Positions 37,547-46,573 of a stretch of DNA of 64,000 bases are shown piece after piece. Numbering within the stretch: the first letter of the stretch is position 1; each line of letters starts with the position of its first letter. The stretch is taken from positions 222,723 through 286,722 of the forward strand of contig NZ_CANKXG010000006.1 of NCBI RefSeq assembly GCF_947487575.1, in the 5' to 3' direction. A program made the translations under genes and the position numbers. The stretch is from an uncultured Algibacter sp. GTDB lineage: Bacteria; Bacteroidota; Bacteroidia; Flavobacteriales; Flavobacteriaceae. Below the pieces are notes generated by a model that made no database searches, was not told the origin of the DNA, and was given only the letters and a program-made list of their open reading frames with translations.

Positions 37547-37678
37547 GTACAACAACGTATAAAATTAATTGCTTGGTACGAGCCTATTTACGAAAATCCT
37601 CGCGGATTTTCTATTTGGTTTGTATTTGCTAAATTACGTGCTAAACCACGCAACTAATCTTATACAAGACCGTTGTGC
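37547..37678 (+). repeat. attC-like site 9
   Basis: GTACAAC to GTTGTGC, 132 bp; stem GTATAAAATTAATTGC / GCAACTAATCTTATAC; apex GAAAATCC-TCGC-GGATTTTC. TGGGTACAAC mirrors GTTGTACCCA. Confidence 0.9.
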
Positions 37679-37687
37679 AACATTTAA

Positions 37688-39616
37688 ATGGAACGCCCCG
37701 AACAACATATAACAGAAAAAAAATCTCAGCGAATATTTGAAAATATTGTACCTGTTGAATGGGTTTGTAGAGATATTAAACCAGATTATGGTGTAGACTA
37801 TTTAGTAGAAGTTTTTGAAAAAAATCAATCAACAGGAAAAACTTTTTTTGTCCAATTAAAGGGCTCAACTCAAGAAATTACTAATAACACTTTTGAGAAA
37901 CAGTTTACTGTTAAAAATCTAGAATATTATAGTTCATTATCAATACCTGTAATGATAATTTGTGTTTCTGTCACTGATTCAAAAATATGGGGAATTTGGG
38001 CAAATAGACTTTTAGATTCAATAACACTTAAGGAAAATCAAAAAAGTACTTTAATAAAGTTAGGAAAGGAGTATTTACTAAATGAAGAAAAATTCCTTAA
38101 ACTTATTTCAGAGTCGGCACTTTCAAAAAAACTTGGAATCAATGCTAACACAAGTTTTCCGATAGCAGAAAGACTAAACAATAATTTAGTAAAATGGCTT
38201 GAACATAAGTTTACCGAAAGTGTTTCTACCAAATTCACAAATTTACCTACACATCTAAATTTAGATTATTCACTATTTGAAAATGGAGATTTATCTTTAA
38301 AGATTACCACACCTACTTTTTCTAAAGAATTAATTATAAAAAATTTAAAGGATGATAACCCTTTTTTATATCGTCCCCATTTTGATTCAAAAGACATAAA
38401 TGAATATAATAAAGATGCTCTGTTTTTTATTGCAATAGCAATGGCAAAGCACGACATCAAAGGCTCTCTTGAAATTCTTATAGAACTTATTTCAGAAGTT
38501 GATTTTAAGGATAAAGAAAAATTTCTTTCTCTAGACCCTTTTGGCTTACTAATAAACGCACAACTAATTGATGAAGTAAAATTATACAACCGTTTATTAG
38601 AAAAAATAATACAATTGAATTTAATTGATTTATTTTTCATTTTCAACTTAGCTTATTTTTATGTTAACCCAATTAAGTATAGACATTACAGAATTCAAAA
38701 TTTAAAATCAGTCATACAAAAAAATGATGAACCAAAGTTTTTAGCTACTTGCTATTATAATTTAGGAAATATTCTAAGGGAAAATTTAGAATCATATGAA
38801 CCTTTTGATTGTTATATCAAAGCTATAAAATTGTGGCCAAATTATTTAGAAAGAGATTACTGGTGGCGAGAGTTTGCAGGAATAATATTTGCCAAAGGGC
38901 ATTATGCGTTTTCTGAAAAATTTTATAAAAAATCTCAAACGTTAGTAAAAAATAAAGGAATTGGAAAAGAGTATAATAGATTAGTGAGAGTTGATTCAAA
39001 AGAGACCTATTTAGTAAACGCATTAATTGCGGATTGTCTGTTCTTTCAAGGAAAATTTAAAGAAGCACACAATTATTTCGAACTATACTTCAAAAACAAT
39101 TCAAATAGCTCTCAAGAGTGGATATTGAAAGATATGATTTGTATGGAGTTAATGAATGGGGATTTAAATAATCTAACTTTCAATAGAGAACAATCACTTC
39201 TATTATGTGAGCAAGGATTAAAAGCATCATCAGCTGACGATTCAATTGAAAAATTCGAAGAGTCAATAAAATCGAATCCTTTAAATGGCTTATCTTGGTT
39301 TAATCTAGGAGTTAGCAAAGATAAAAAAGGACTCAACGAAGAAGCCTTATTTGCATTTATTACTACTAGTATGATTCAAGAGTGGGATAAAGAAGCTCAA
39401 TTTAATGCGATAACAATTTGTTTTACTCAACAAAATTTTGACTTATTACAAGCAATGCTACTTTTTATTTTTGAGAAACACGGTGAATTCGTTATTAATG
39501 ATTTAACTGATTATATTATGCAAAAGAATATTCCACTTGAAAACAAAACCCACTTGGTTAATGGTTTTACTGAAATGTTTGAAGTAATAAAAAACGTTGC
39601 ACAACAACGTATATAA
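37688..39616 (+). CDS. Cassette 10: DUF4365 domain with C-terminal TPR array
   Basis: A 642-residue protein, among the largest in the array. Residues 5-130 form a DUF4365 domain (RIFENIVPVEWVCRDIKPDYGVDYLVEV, then TFFVQLKGS, then SIPVMIICVSVTDSKIWGIW), a restriction-endonuclease-like fold with D and ExQ/LK residues. The rest is helical with TPR-like units at about 360-600. DUF4365 proteins cluster with defence genes. The stop codon is inside attC-like site 10. Confidence 0.75.
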   Translation: MERPEQHITEKKSQRIFENIVPVEWVCRDIKPDYGVDYLVEVFEKNQSTGKTFFVQLKGSTQEITNNTFEKQFTVKNLEYYSSLSIPVMIICVSVTDSKIWGIWANRLLDSITLKENQKSTLIKLGKEYLLNEEKFLKLISESALSKKLGINANTSFPIAERLNNNLVKWLEHKFTESVSTKFTNLPTHLNLDYSLFENGDLSLKITTPTFSKELIIKNLKDDNPFLYRPHFDSKDINEYNKDALFFIAIAMAKHDIKGSLEILIELISEVDFKDKEKFLSLDPFGLLINAQLIDEVKLYNRLLEKIIQLNLIDLFFIFNLAYFYVNPIKYRHYRIQNLKSVIQKNDEPKFLATCYYNLGNILRENLESYEPFDCYIKAIKLWPNYLERDYWWREFAGIIFAKGHYAFSEKFYKKSQTLVKNKGIGKEYNRLVRVDSKETYLVNALIADCLFFQGKFKEAHNYFELYFKNNSNSSQEWILKDMICMELMNGDLNNLTFNREQSLLLCEQGLKASSADDSIEKFEESIKSNPLNGLSWFNLGVSKDKKGLNEEALFAFITTSMIQEWDKEAQFNAITICFTQQNFDLLQAMLLFIFEKHGEFVINDLTDYIMQKNIPLENKTHLVNGFTEMFEVIKNVAQQRI

Positions 39617-39729
39617 AAAATAGCGGTTTAATCGCTTAATCAAAAGAAAATGAATAAATTAAAGGTCAGTTATAATCCGAAAATTTAGTGCATAAAATCC
39701 GCTACTTTTCATATACAAGACCGTTGTAG
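39599..39729 (+). repeat. attC-like site 10
   Basis: GCACAAC to GTTGTAG, 131 bp. Stem GTATATAAAAAATAGCGG / CCGCTACTTTTCATATAC, two A.C pairs at the conserved positions; the interior is unlike other sites and lacks the strong apical hairpin. GTTGCACAAC mirrors GTTGTGCAAC. Confidence 0.88.
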
Positions 39730-39752
39730 GTAATTAAAACCAACCTTTGCGA

Positions 39753-40454
39753 ATGAATGACTATTTAATAATTACACTGATTGTACTGCTTTATTTTTCA
39801 CCAGTATTTTATCAATTATACTTATTATTAAAAGAACGAAAAGAAGAAAACAAAAAACTGCTCAAAAGATTATTGCGTTTTACAAAATACAGTTTTTTAA
39901 TTCTAATTTTTACTGCAATTGTGTTTGGAATTTTAAGTCATACAAACTACTTTAATTACGAAAAACCTATGACTTTTGACAAGTACGACCAAATTACATT
40001 TCAGAACTTCCGAGGTTTGGAATTTTTTAAAAAGTCACTATATGGAAATGAACGATTTGCTTATGTCGTAACATCAATAGATAGTGAAATTGATGATAAT
40101 TCTGTAACTGTACAATCATTATTCTATCCTTCTCGCTCTTTCGTTTATAAAAAAAACACGAATAGTACAGAACTTTTAACTCACGAAAAGTATCACATCA
40201 AAATCACAGAATTATTTGCTCGTAAAGCAAAACAAGAAATATCTGATTTAAAGATTTTAGATGAAGACAAAATCGAGGGAATAATAAAAGATGTAAAAAT
40301 TAAAGAAAGAGCTTTTCAAAAAGAGTATGATTACAATACTTTTCACAGCTATGTATTAAGTGAACAAAAAAGATACGAGAAAGAAGTTGATAGTTTATTA
40401 ACTTCGTTAAACCAATACAAAAACCCAAAAATCACAATTGATGACAAAAATTAA
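39753..40454 (+). CDS. Cassette 11: two-helix membrane protein
   Basis: A 233-residue protein; ATG 39753 chosen over TTG 39747. Two membrane helices at about 4-24 and 46-66 flank a basic cytoplasmic loop; the remaining 165 residues are outside or periplasmic, with a helical C-terminus. No family recognised. Overlaps the next gene by 14 bp, so they are probably co-translated. Confidence 0.65.
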   Translation: MNDYLIITLIVLLYFSPVFYQLYLLLKERKEENKKLLKRLLRFTKYSFLILIFTAIVFGILSHTNYFNYEKPMTFDKYDQITFQNFRGLEFFKKSLYGNERFAYVVTSIDSEIDDNSVTVQSLFYPSRSFVYKKNTNSTELLTHEKYHIKITELFARKAKQEISDLKILDEDKIEGIIKDVKIKERAFQKEYDYNTFHSYVLSEQKRYEKEVDSLLTSLNQYKNPKITIDDKN

Positions 40455-41196
40455 GTACGTCCTTTTAGCAATTATTTGCCTAACATTAACCAATTGTAAA
40501 ACAGAAGAACACGAATTCCCATTAGACAAAAGGTATTGGGATACAAATGATTACGATAAAGCAATTCTTGAATTAAGATTTGGTTACGAAGACGATGAAA
40601 AGAAACCGACTTTTGACAATCCAGAACAAAGAATAATAGTTGAAAAGTTGACTGACGAACAAAATTTCAAAGTAGTACTTAAAGACAATGAATTAGGTAT
40701 AAAACATCGGAATGCAGTTGCAACCGAATTCTTTGAACATTGGAAAGATATGCATCAGATTTACCAAGCAACCGACCGAAAAGATATGTATGTATATGAC
40801 ATAGAAATGTTGGCTGTTTGGCAATATGGTTTGAGTTTGCAACTTGACTATTTTAAATTAGGAAATGACGAAATATTAGAAAGTGCAGACGACCCAAATT
40901 CTTCAAGAGTAAAAAATGTTATTAGCTCAAACATTGGTACTTTAATTGACAATTATACTATTTACTTGGATGAGATAAACGAAGAAAAGGCATTTTCTGA
41001 AAAAGGAAAAACTAAACTTGCTGACGGAATAGAAAAGTACTTTACTCAACTGATTAAACTTTATCCTAACGCAAATTATAGCGGAATGAAAAAGAAAGCG
41101 GAATTAATGCTCAAAAAGAGTGAATCGGACAAAATAAAATCATCTTTGACAAAATTAATTGAGTTAATCGATTCAAAGAAAAAAACGGAAGAATAA
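40441..41196 (+). CDS. Cassette 11: lipoprotein of unknown function
   Basis: A 251-residue lipoprotein (signal MTKIKYVLLAIICLTLTNC, Cys19). ATG 40441 is preferred to TTG 40438. Acidic and helical; no family recognised. Partner of the overlapping membrane-protein gene. Confidence 0.7.
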   Translation: MTKIKYVLLAIICLTLTNCKTEEHEFPLDKRYWDTNDYDKAILELRFGYEDDEKKPTFDNPEQRIIVEKLTDEQNFKVVLKDNELGIKHRNAVATEFFEHWKDMHQIYQATDRKDMYVYDIEMLAVWQYGLSLQLDYFKLGNDEILESADDPNSSRVKNVISSNIGTLIDNYTIYLDEINEEKAFSEKGKTKLADGIEKYFTQLIKLYPNANYSGMKKKAELMLKKSESDKIKSSLTKLIELIDSKKKTEE

Positions 41197-41200
41197 CTAC

Positions 41201-41331
41201 CTACAACAATGGCTATAAGTAATTGCTTGTTCTCGCCTACTTCTGAAAATCCTTACGGATTTTCAGCTTGGTGTGTACTTGCAAAGTTAAGTGCTAAATC
41301 ACGCAACTACTCATAGCCGAGACCGTTGTAA
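41201..41331 (+). repeat. attC-like site 11
   Basis: CTACAAC to GTTGTAA, 131 bp; GGCTAT family; apex GAAAATCC-TTAC-GGATTTTC. TACCTACAAC mirrors GTTGTAGGTA. Confidence 0.9.
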
Positions 41332-41337
41332 ACAATT

Positions 41338-41814
41338 ATGAACGAACGCGAAGACTACTTTAGAATTTCCAAAAATGGACACGTTCACACGCTGAGCGAT
41401 AGAATTCCATTTAACTGGAAAGAACTATTGATTTGGACTTCTACTTCATTCATATTCCTAATTTGGTTTCTCGGAATTGGAATAGGAATTTTTGTTGCGA
41501 TTTTGACCTTAATCGGATACACTTTTTACCGATTTGCTTCTTGGATTTACTACTCGGAATTAAAAATAGACGAGAAAAGCGGAAAATTAACTCGACTGAA
41601 AAAAATACTCGACCGAACTCAAAAAACGGAATTGATAAGTGAAAAGTTTGACCTAAACCGATTTGAATACTCGGAATTAACTCGGAGTGGAAAAACGAAA
41701 TTCTTAATGAATTATCGCACTCATAAAAACAATGAACTTCTGATTTTAAAAAATAAAGCAGACAAAGAGCTGATTGAAAAATATATCACTGAACAAATAA
41801 AAAAATTTAATTGA
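41338..41814 (+). CDS. Cassette 12: two-helix membrane protein
   Basis: A 158-residue protein with two closely spaced membrane helices (about 30-70: LLIWTSTSFIFLIWFLGIGIGIF) and a basic cytoplasmic C-terminus. It starts only 13 bp into the cassette, so it depends on an upstream promoter. No family recognised. Confidence 0.65.
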   Translation: MNEREDYFRISKNGHVHTLSDRIPFNWKELLIWTSTSFIFLIWFLGIGIGIFVAILTLIGYTFYRFASWIYYSELKIDEKSGKLTRLKKILDRTQKTELISEKFDLNRFEYSELTRSGKTKFLMNYRTHKNNELLILKNKADKELIEKYITEQIKKFN

Positions 41815-41819
41815 CAACA

Positions 41820-41978
41820 ATGGTTTTTACCAAAGAATCAAAAGACAACGAACTATATGTGTATATGAATGGAAAACTCATTTATAAAAGATGGTTAAAA
41901 ACTGGACAATCGAAAGTTTTTGACTTAATGGCTTATGACAAATACACAGAGTACTCAATTAATGAAAACAAAAAATAA
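41820..41978 (+). CDS. Cassette 12: 52-residue small protein
   Basis: ATG 41820 to TAA 41978. The peptide (MVFTKESKDNELYVYMNGKL, then YKRWLKTGQSKVFD) has a plausible small beta-hairpin composition and begins 5 bp after the preceding stop. It ends 4 bp before the cassette's 3' half-site, like many other cassette genes. No family recognised. Confidence 0.5.
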   Translation: MVFTKESKDNELYVYMNGKLIYKRWLKTGQSKVFDLMAYDKYTEYSINENKK

Positions 41979-41982
41979 CTGT

Positions 41983-42115
41983 TTACAACAACGTGTATAA
42001 TCAATTGCTTGATTATCGCCTACTTGGAAATTCCTTCGGAATTTCCTCTGGTTCGTTTTTGTTTACTAACTTAGTCCTAGCCAACGCAACTGAACCATAC
42101 ACGAACACGTTACAA
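41983..42115 (+). repeat. attC-like site 12
   Basis: TTACAAC to GTTACAA, 133 bp; GTGTAT / ATACAC outer stem (family of 16, 23, 24, 35); apex GAAATTCC-TTC-GGAATTTC. TGTTTACAAC mirrors GTTGTAAACA. Confidence 0.9.
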
Positions 42116-42139
42116 ACAATTTAAACGAAGACTACAATT

Positions 42140-42721
42140 ATGAAAAAAACGATTTTAATTAGTTTTTCTATTTTAATTTTTAACCTATCACACTCACAAG
42201 AAAAAATTGGAATTTTTGCTGGTTTAAATTATTCCTATTTTACTGATGGAATATTATCACAGTTTCTTGCTGAAAATTCATTAGGCTTGCAGATAGGGGC
42301 ACTTTATGAATTTGAAGTTAATGAAAAGGTCGCTTTTAGACCTAAAATTGCATTTTCTCAACAGGGAGATAGAACTAAAACTGAACAAACAGGAAGTTTA
42401 AGTCTAGATAAAATAGATTATGAGCTTACTTATTTGAATGCTAGTTTAGATTTTAAGTTTTGGGACGAAATTTATTTAATTACAGGACCACAAATAGGAT
42501 TTCTGTTAGACCAAAAACCATTAAGTAACGACTTAGGCAAAATTGACTCAACTATTGATTTCGGAGTCAACTTAGGAATTGGATTTAAAATAAACGAATT
42601 CTTTTTAGAACTCGGACTTTATCAAGGACTTTCAACAATCTTGGAATATGAATCCATAACAGGAAATACAACCAAAGTGAAAAACGGATTTGCAAAGTTT
42701 ACACTAGGATATAATTTATAA
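42140..42721 (+). CDS. Cassette 13: PorT-like outer-membrane beta-barrel protein
   Basis: A 193-residue protein with signal peptide (MKKTILISFSILIFNLSHSQ) and the PorT/OMP_b-brl_2 pattern GIFAGLNYSYF, LQIGALYEFEVNEKVAFRPKIAFSQQGDR, LGIGFKINEFFLELGLYQG, ending FAKFTLGYNL. Predicted eight-stranded outer-membrane barrel; no cargo known. Confidence 0.78.
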   Translation: MKKTILISFSILIFNLSHSQEKIGIFAGLNYSYFTDGILSQFLAENSLGLQIGALYEFEVNEKVAFRPKIAFSQQGDRTKTEQTGSLSLDKIDYELTYLNASLDFKFWDEIYLITGPQIGFLLDQKPLSNDLGKIDSTIDFGVNLGIGFKINEFFLELGLYQGLSTILEYESITGNTTKVKNGFAKFTLGYNL

Positions 42722-42729
42722 AAAACTGT

Positions 42730-42863
42730 TTGTAACATTGTATATAAAAAATTGCTATTTTGTGCTTGACCAATGGGAGTTGCTTTGTTTGCTAGCTTCT
42801 GATTTTCCTTCGGAAAATCCTCGCACACAAACACGCAACATTTCATATACGTAACCGTTGGCA
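42730..42863 (+). repeat. attC-like site 13
   Basis: TTGTAAC to GTTGGCA, 134 bp; almost identical to site 3 although the genes are unrelated. TGTTTGTAAC mirrors GTTACAAACA. Confidence 0.9.
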
Positions 42864-42888
42864 AACATTAAAAACAATATCGAAAAAT

Positions 42889-43344
42889 ATGAAAAATTGG
42901 AATTTTAAATTAAAAAAACGACCGAAAGAAGTTCTTGAAGAACTGACATCTGAACTTAACTCTATTGGAGGGTTTTCATTTAATAACAAAAACACTAATA
43001 CTTTTAATTTCCGTAAGAGGATACTTTACCCTTGGTATTATGCCTTCCAAAATTGGACTGTTGTTAATGGTGAATTAGTAGAAAGCAATGTTGAAAATAT
43101 TACAGAAGTTAAAATTTCATTCAAACAGCACTTTTTAATATTATTAATAATATTTACTCATCTTATTTTAGGATTGGGACTTATTCTTGGACTATTCCTA
43201 TCGACAAACAATGAACCTCTAACTTATATTTTAGGTGGACTAGTTATCGCTTTCGGAATAATTATTTGGATTATGGCAACTAGAAAATTTAAAAAAGATT
43301 CTGAAAAATACAAAGTACTAATAACCAAAACATTCGGAATTTAA
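42889..43344 (+). CDS. Cassette 14: two-helix membrane protein
   Basis: A 151-residue protein: soluble N-terminal 80 residues (KRPKEVLEELTSELNSIGGFSFNN), then two membrane helices (about 86-107 and 113-131) and a short basic tail. No family recognised. Confidence 0.63.
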   Translation: MKNWNFKLKKRPKEVLEELTSELNSIGGFSFNNKNTNTFNFRKRILYPWYYAFQNWTVVNGELVESNVENITEVKISFKQHFLILLIIFTHLILGLGLILGLFLSTNNEPLTYILGGLVIAFGIIIWIMATRKFKKDSEKYKVLITKTFGI

Positions 43345-43357
43345 AAAAATAACGATT

Positions 43358-43489
43358 TGCCAACACAGTATATAAAAAATTGCTGTTTTGTGTTTAATCA
43401 ATGTTAGTTGCTCGTTTGCTAGCTTCCGATTTTCCTTCGGAAAATCCGCGCACACAAACACGCAACTTTCCATATACGAACCGTTGGAG
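43358..43489 (+). repeat. attC-like site 14
   Basis: TGCCAAC to GTTGGAG, 132 bp; site 3 family with 5 nt rather than 6 before the final GTT. TTTGCCAAC mirrors GTTGGCAAA. It leads into a gene-less cassette. Confidence 0.88.
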
Positions 43490-43613
43490 TGAATTCCTGC
43501 GTCATTCACTCCAACGTCCCCGCGAATAAGATTTGGAGCGACTGCCAAAAGGCACTCACACCAACAACGAATAAAATTCATTGAAACAAATCTTATTCGC
43601 GGGGACGTTGCCA
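43483..43613 (+). repeat. Cassette 15: gene-less palindromic cassette, copy 1 (site 15 at 43509-43613)
   Basis: A hairpin GTTGGAGTGAAT / ATTCACTCCAAC with a 9-nt loop forms the whole cassette body. Next is a site whose arms pair perfectly on both strands (GTCCCCGCGAATAAGATTTG and its complement) around a 50-nt middle. Unlike other sites it has no unpaired spacer between AAC or GTT and the stem. No reading frame. Confidence 0.85.
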
Positions 43614-43623
43614 TTAATACGAA

Positions 43624-44160
43624 ATGACTATAAACTATCAACTTACTAATTCGGATTTTTTAGAGTATCAGCTTTATACTTCTTCAAAATCTGAATTGCA
43701 CAAAAAGAGGCGATTTCGTTCTCGAATAATTGTTCCTATAATCTATTTACTTATTGGACTTTATTTCGCATACAAAAACGAAAACGGAGGAATTGGAATT
43801 ATAATGGGTGGAATCGGAATTGGATGGTTTGCGTTTTATCCAATGTATTCTAAATGGAGATATAAAAGACATTTTCAAAAACACGTTGAGGAAAATTATA
43901 AAAATCGGATTAACAAACCTGTGGAAATTGACTTTGACGAAAATTCCGTGAATGCCAAAGATTATACGTCTGAAAGTAAAATAAATGGAACTGAACTAAA
44001 GGAATTGATTGAAACGAAAGACCATTTCTTTATTAAATTAACAACTGACTTATCTCTGATTGTACCAAAACACTCGATTGAGAATCAAACGGAATTTAAA
44101 AAGCGTGTGACTGAATTAGGAGCTGAATATGTTGACGAATTGAATTGGGAATGGAAATAA
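43624..44160 (+). CDS. Cassette 16: YcxB-like membrane protein
   Basis: A 178-residue protein of the YcxB-like type: YQLTNSDFLEYQLYTSSKS at the N-terminus, two membrane helices (about 35-70), then a conserved soluble tail with GTELKELIETKDHFFIKLTTDLSLIVPKHSI. Function unknown; small YcxB proteins are common in toxin-immunity and cassette loci. Confidence 0.75.
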   Translation: MTINYQLTNSDFLEYQLYTSSKSELHKKRRFRSRIIVPIIYLLIGLYFAYKNENGGIGIIMGGIGIGWFAFYPMYSKWRYKRHFQKHVEENYKNRINKPVEIDFDENSVNAKDYTSESKINGTELKELIETKDHFFIKLTTDLSLIVPKHSIENQTEFKKRVTELGAEYVDELNWEWK

Positions 44161-44167
44161 GTACTAA

Positions 44168-44302
44168 TGGCAACAACGTGTATAATTAATTGCTTTGGTC
44201 GTTGCTTATTTGGAAAATTCCTTCGGAATTTTCTCGCGCTCGTTTTTGTTTACTAAATTAGTTGCTGAAACACGCAACTAACCATACACAAACACGTTAG
44301 CA
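44168..44302 (+). repeat. attC-like site 16
   Basis: TGGCAAC to GTTAGCA, 135 bp. Stem GTGTATAATTAATTGC / GCAACTAACCATACAC, three A.C pairs; apex GAAAATTCC-TTC-GGAATTTTC. TAATGGCAAC mirrors GTTGCCATTA. Confidence 0.9.
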
Positions 44303-44344
44303 AACATTAAAAACCAATCTTTAACAAAAGAAAACAAATTAAAA

Positions 44345-44818
44345 ATGAACAAAACAAAACCAATCTACCTATTAATTTTTTCAATCAATGTTTTATTAAT
44401 TTTCGGGTGTAGTAATAGTTCTGAAGATGAAAAATTAAAAGAATCCTTTCTTCAAAAATTTAATGGTACAGTTTGGGTATCGGAAAATCAAACAACAGAA
44501 GTGTTTTATTTGGTTAAAAATGACATATTGAATCCTATTCCTGATTTTTTTAAATTAACAAATTCAAGTGATTGTTTCATCATGAGCGAGTTTGATACAA
44601 ACTCTGACGAAATTACAATAAACGAAACTGACAAATTAGAAATCTATTCTGAGTATGGGACAAATGAATATTATACTTATACATTTACAGTTTTAGGAGA
44701 TAAAAAGATTCATTACAAAAAGGATGAGTTTTATAATAACTCAACTTATGTAATTGAATATGATTTAACTAAAACAAATTTAACTGAAAATGACCTAAAA
44801 CCTATTTGTCAAAATTGA
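44345..44818 (+). CDS. Cassette 17: lipoprotein of unknown function
   Basis: A 157-residue lipoprotein (LLIFSINVLLIFGCSNSSEDE, lipobox Cys22). The mature part FNGTVWVSENQTTEVFYLV and similar strands suggest a small lipocalin-like barrel, not assigned. Followed by a relic cassette boundary at 44838. Confidence 0.68.
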   Translation: MNKTKPIYLLIFSINVLLIFGCSNSSEDEKLKESFLQKFNGTVWVSENQTTEVFYLVKNDILNPIPDFFKLTNSSDCFIMSEFDTNSDEITINETDKLEIYSEYGTNEYYTYTFTVLGDKKIHYKKDEFYNNSTYVIEYDLTKTNLTENDLKPICQN

Positions 44819-44834
44819 AATGGAATAAAACCAA

Positions 44835-44850
44835 ACCGTTAGTAAACATT
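44835..44850 (+). other. Relic cassette boundary inside cassette 17
   Basis: AACCGTTAGTAAACATT looks exactly like the 3' end of an attC-like site joined to a cassette start, but the rest of the site is missing and no matching GTTTACTAAC end exists. The nearest end, GTTTGCTAAC at 45372-45381, pairs with the outer start GTTAGCAAAC at 44296. Confidence 0.55.
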
Positions 44851-44865
44851 AAAAACAAGTAACTA

Positions 44866-44946
44866 ATGAAAGAATTATTAAGAGCAATCGTAACGTTAAT
44901 TATTATAGCAATAGTGTGGGGAATATTGATACAAATATTTAATTAA
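44866..44946 (+). CDS. Cassette 17: 26-residue single-helix peptide
   Basis: ATG 44866 to TAA 44946 encodes a short basic start and one hydrophobic helix (MKELLRAIVTLIIIAIVWGI). It could be a small membrane peptide such as a leader or type I toxin-like peptide, or a chance frame. It lies between the relic boundary and the next gene. Confidence 0.4.
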   Translation: MKELLRAIVTLIIIAIVWGILIQIFN

Positions 44947-44967
44947 ACAGAAATTCAATATATAAAA

Positions 44968-45354
44968 ATGGGCTTTTTCACAAATTTACTTAGAAAAGGG
45001 GATTTAGATTTCTTGCACGGAGAATCTTTATCTTCAAAATTCAGTATCATCCTAAACACTCTTAATAATTATGCTTTTAACGGAAAAGGAGATATTACTA
45101 CAACTTCGGACAGGAGTTTTAACATATACCCAAAAGTAACGGACAGTAATCAAATAATTCATTTTTTCTATCAAATGGATATATTGACTATTCAATGGAG
45201 TTTTAAATATTATCAAAAAGAAATTGTTCATAAAAAAGATTTTTCAAAAGTTAAAAACCTTAGCATTTTTGAACAAACTAAAATTGCAAATACAATGATT
45301 TCTGAAATGGAAAACATAGTAGAAAAACACAAGAAAGACGTAATGAATTTCTAA
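44968..45354 (+). CDS. Cassette 17: hypothetical protein
   Basis: A 128-residue soluble protein (GFFTNLLRKGDLDFLHGESLSS at the start, a helical end). No family recognised. By its position after the relic boundary it was probably once the gene of a separate cassette. Confidence 0.6.
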   Translation: MGFFTNLLRKGDLDFLHGESLSSKFSIILNTLNNYAFNGKGDITTTSDRSFNIYPKVTDSNQIIHFFYQMDILTIQWSFKYYQKEIVHKKDFSKVKNLSIFEQTKIANTMISEMENIVEKHKKDVMNF

Positions 45355-45374
45355 CGGAATTTAATAAAAACGTT

Positions 45375-45506
45375 TGCTAACACCGTATAAAAATAATTGC
45401 GGTTTAGTGCTAAAACAAAGGTAGTTGCGTGTTTGCTACATCTGATTTTCCTGCGGAAAATCCTCGCATGCAAACCCGCAACTATTCTTATACATAAACG
45501 TTGGCA
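45375..45506 (+). repeat. attC-like site 17
   Basis: TGCTAAC to GTTGGCA, 132 bp. Stem GTATAAAAATAATTGCGG / CCGCAACTATTCTTATAC, two A.C pairs; apex GATTTTCC-TGC-GGAAAATC. Same family as 21, 29, 31, 33 and 37. Confidence 0.9.
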
Positions 45507-45520
45507 CTAATTATAACTGA

Positions 45521-46564
45521 ATGGCAGAAAACAAGAAACAGCATTATGTTCCAAAGTTTTATTTAAAACTGTTCAGCAATAATCAATCAAATTCTCACAT
45601 CAAAATATTTGTAAAATACACAAATAAAATCATTCCCAACGGAGATTTAAAAAATCAAGCTTATAAAAATTATTTCTATGGTAAAGACACTACAATAGAA
45701 AAAGAATTCTCAAAAATCGAAGACGAAGTGTCAAGAATTATTTCGGAAATAATTGAATCAAAGGCATTACCAAAAAGGCAAAATGTGGACTTTGAATCAC
45801 TTTGGCTATTCACTTTTATTCAAAATTCTAGGACTAAATATAGTGCAGATGAAACGAATAAAATGATTAACCAAACTCTGAAAACGATTTTCAAAAATGA
45901 CAATAGATTTAAAGACAAAATAGACGAAGTAGAATTTGGCTACGAGAATCCAGTTTTATTGAATCTTGACACTTTAACTAATACAATTGCAGTTACAAAA
46001 GACTTAAAATGTAAATTAATAATCAATCAAACTAATAAACCTTTTGTAACTTCTGATAATCCAATTGTACTCTACAATCAATTTTTAGAGCAAAGAAATC
46101 ATCAATTTGGGAAATGTGGACTGGCAAGTAAAGGTCTACAAGTCTTTTACCCAATAAATCCGGAACTAGCACTTATTTACTATGATGAAAAAGTCTATAA
46201 AATAGGTTTTAGAAAAAGAAATTATATAGAAACAAGTAATGAAAAGGATATAGAATCATTAAACATTCTGCAATTTTTAAATTCTGACAAAGTAGTTTAC
46301 TCAAACGAAATAGCAACTGATTACTATTTAGAAACTTTAATGTCCAAGGCTTCAAAATATAACACATCACGAGGCTCTGACATTAATGAATATCCTGAAA
46401 AAAGAAACGATGACGGAACATATTCAGTTATTTTGCATAATCAAAAAAAAGATCTGGAAATGAATTTAAATCTGTCATTTATTAAACAAACAACACACGG
46501 TAAAACCTATAAAATGTCTGGTTACGTTGCTGAATTAAGAAATGAAGAAATGCGAAATAAATAA
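45521..46564 (+). CDS. Cassette 18: DUF4238 protein
   Basis: A 347-residue soluble protein with the DUF4238 hallmark KKQHYVPKFYLKLFSNN at the N-terminus, ESLWLFTFIQNSRT in the middle, and KPFVTSDNPIVLYNQ around 180. DUF4238 proteins are sporadic in bacteria, often in mobile or defence loci; activity unknown. Confidence 0.8.
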   Translation: MAENKKQHYVPKFYLKLFSNNQSNSHIKIFVKYTNKIIPNGDLKNQAYKNYFYGKDTTIEKEFSKIEDEVSRIISEIIESKALPKRQNVDFESLWLFTFIQNSRTKYSADETNKMINQTLKTIFKNDNRFKDKIDEVEFGYENPVLLNLDTLTNTIAVTKDLKCKLIINQTNKPFVTSDNPIVLYNQFLEQRNHQFGKCGLASKGLQVFYPINPELALIYYDEKVYKIGFRKRNYIETSNEKDIESLNILQFLNSDKVVYSNEIATDYYLETLMSKASKYNTSRGSDINEYPEKRNDDGTYSVILHNQKKDLEMNLNLSFIKQTTHGKTYKMSGYVAELRNEEMRNK

Positions 46565-46573
46565 AATAACTAG

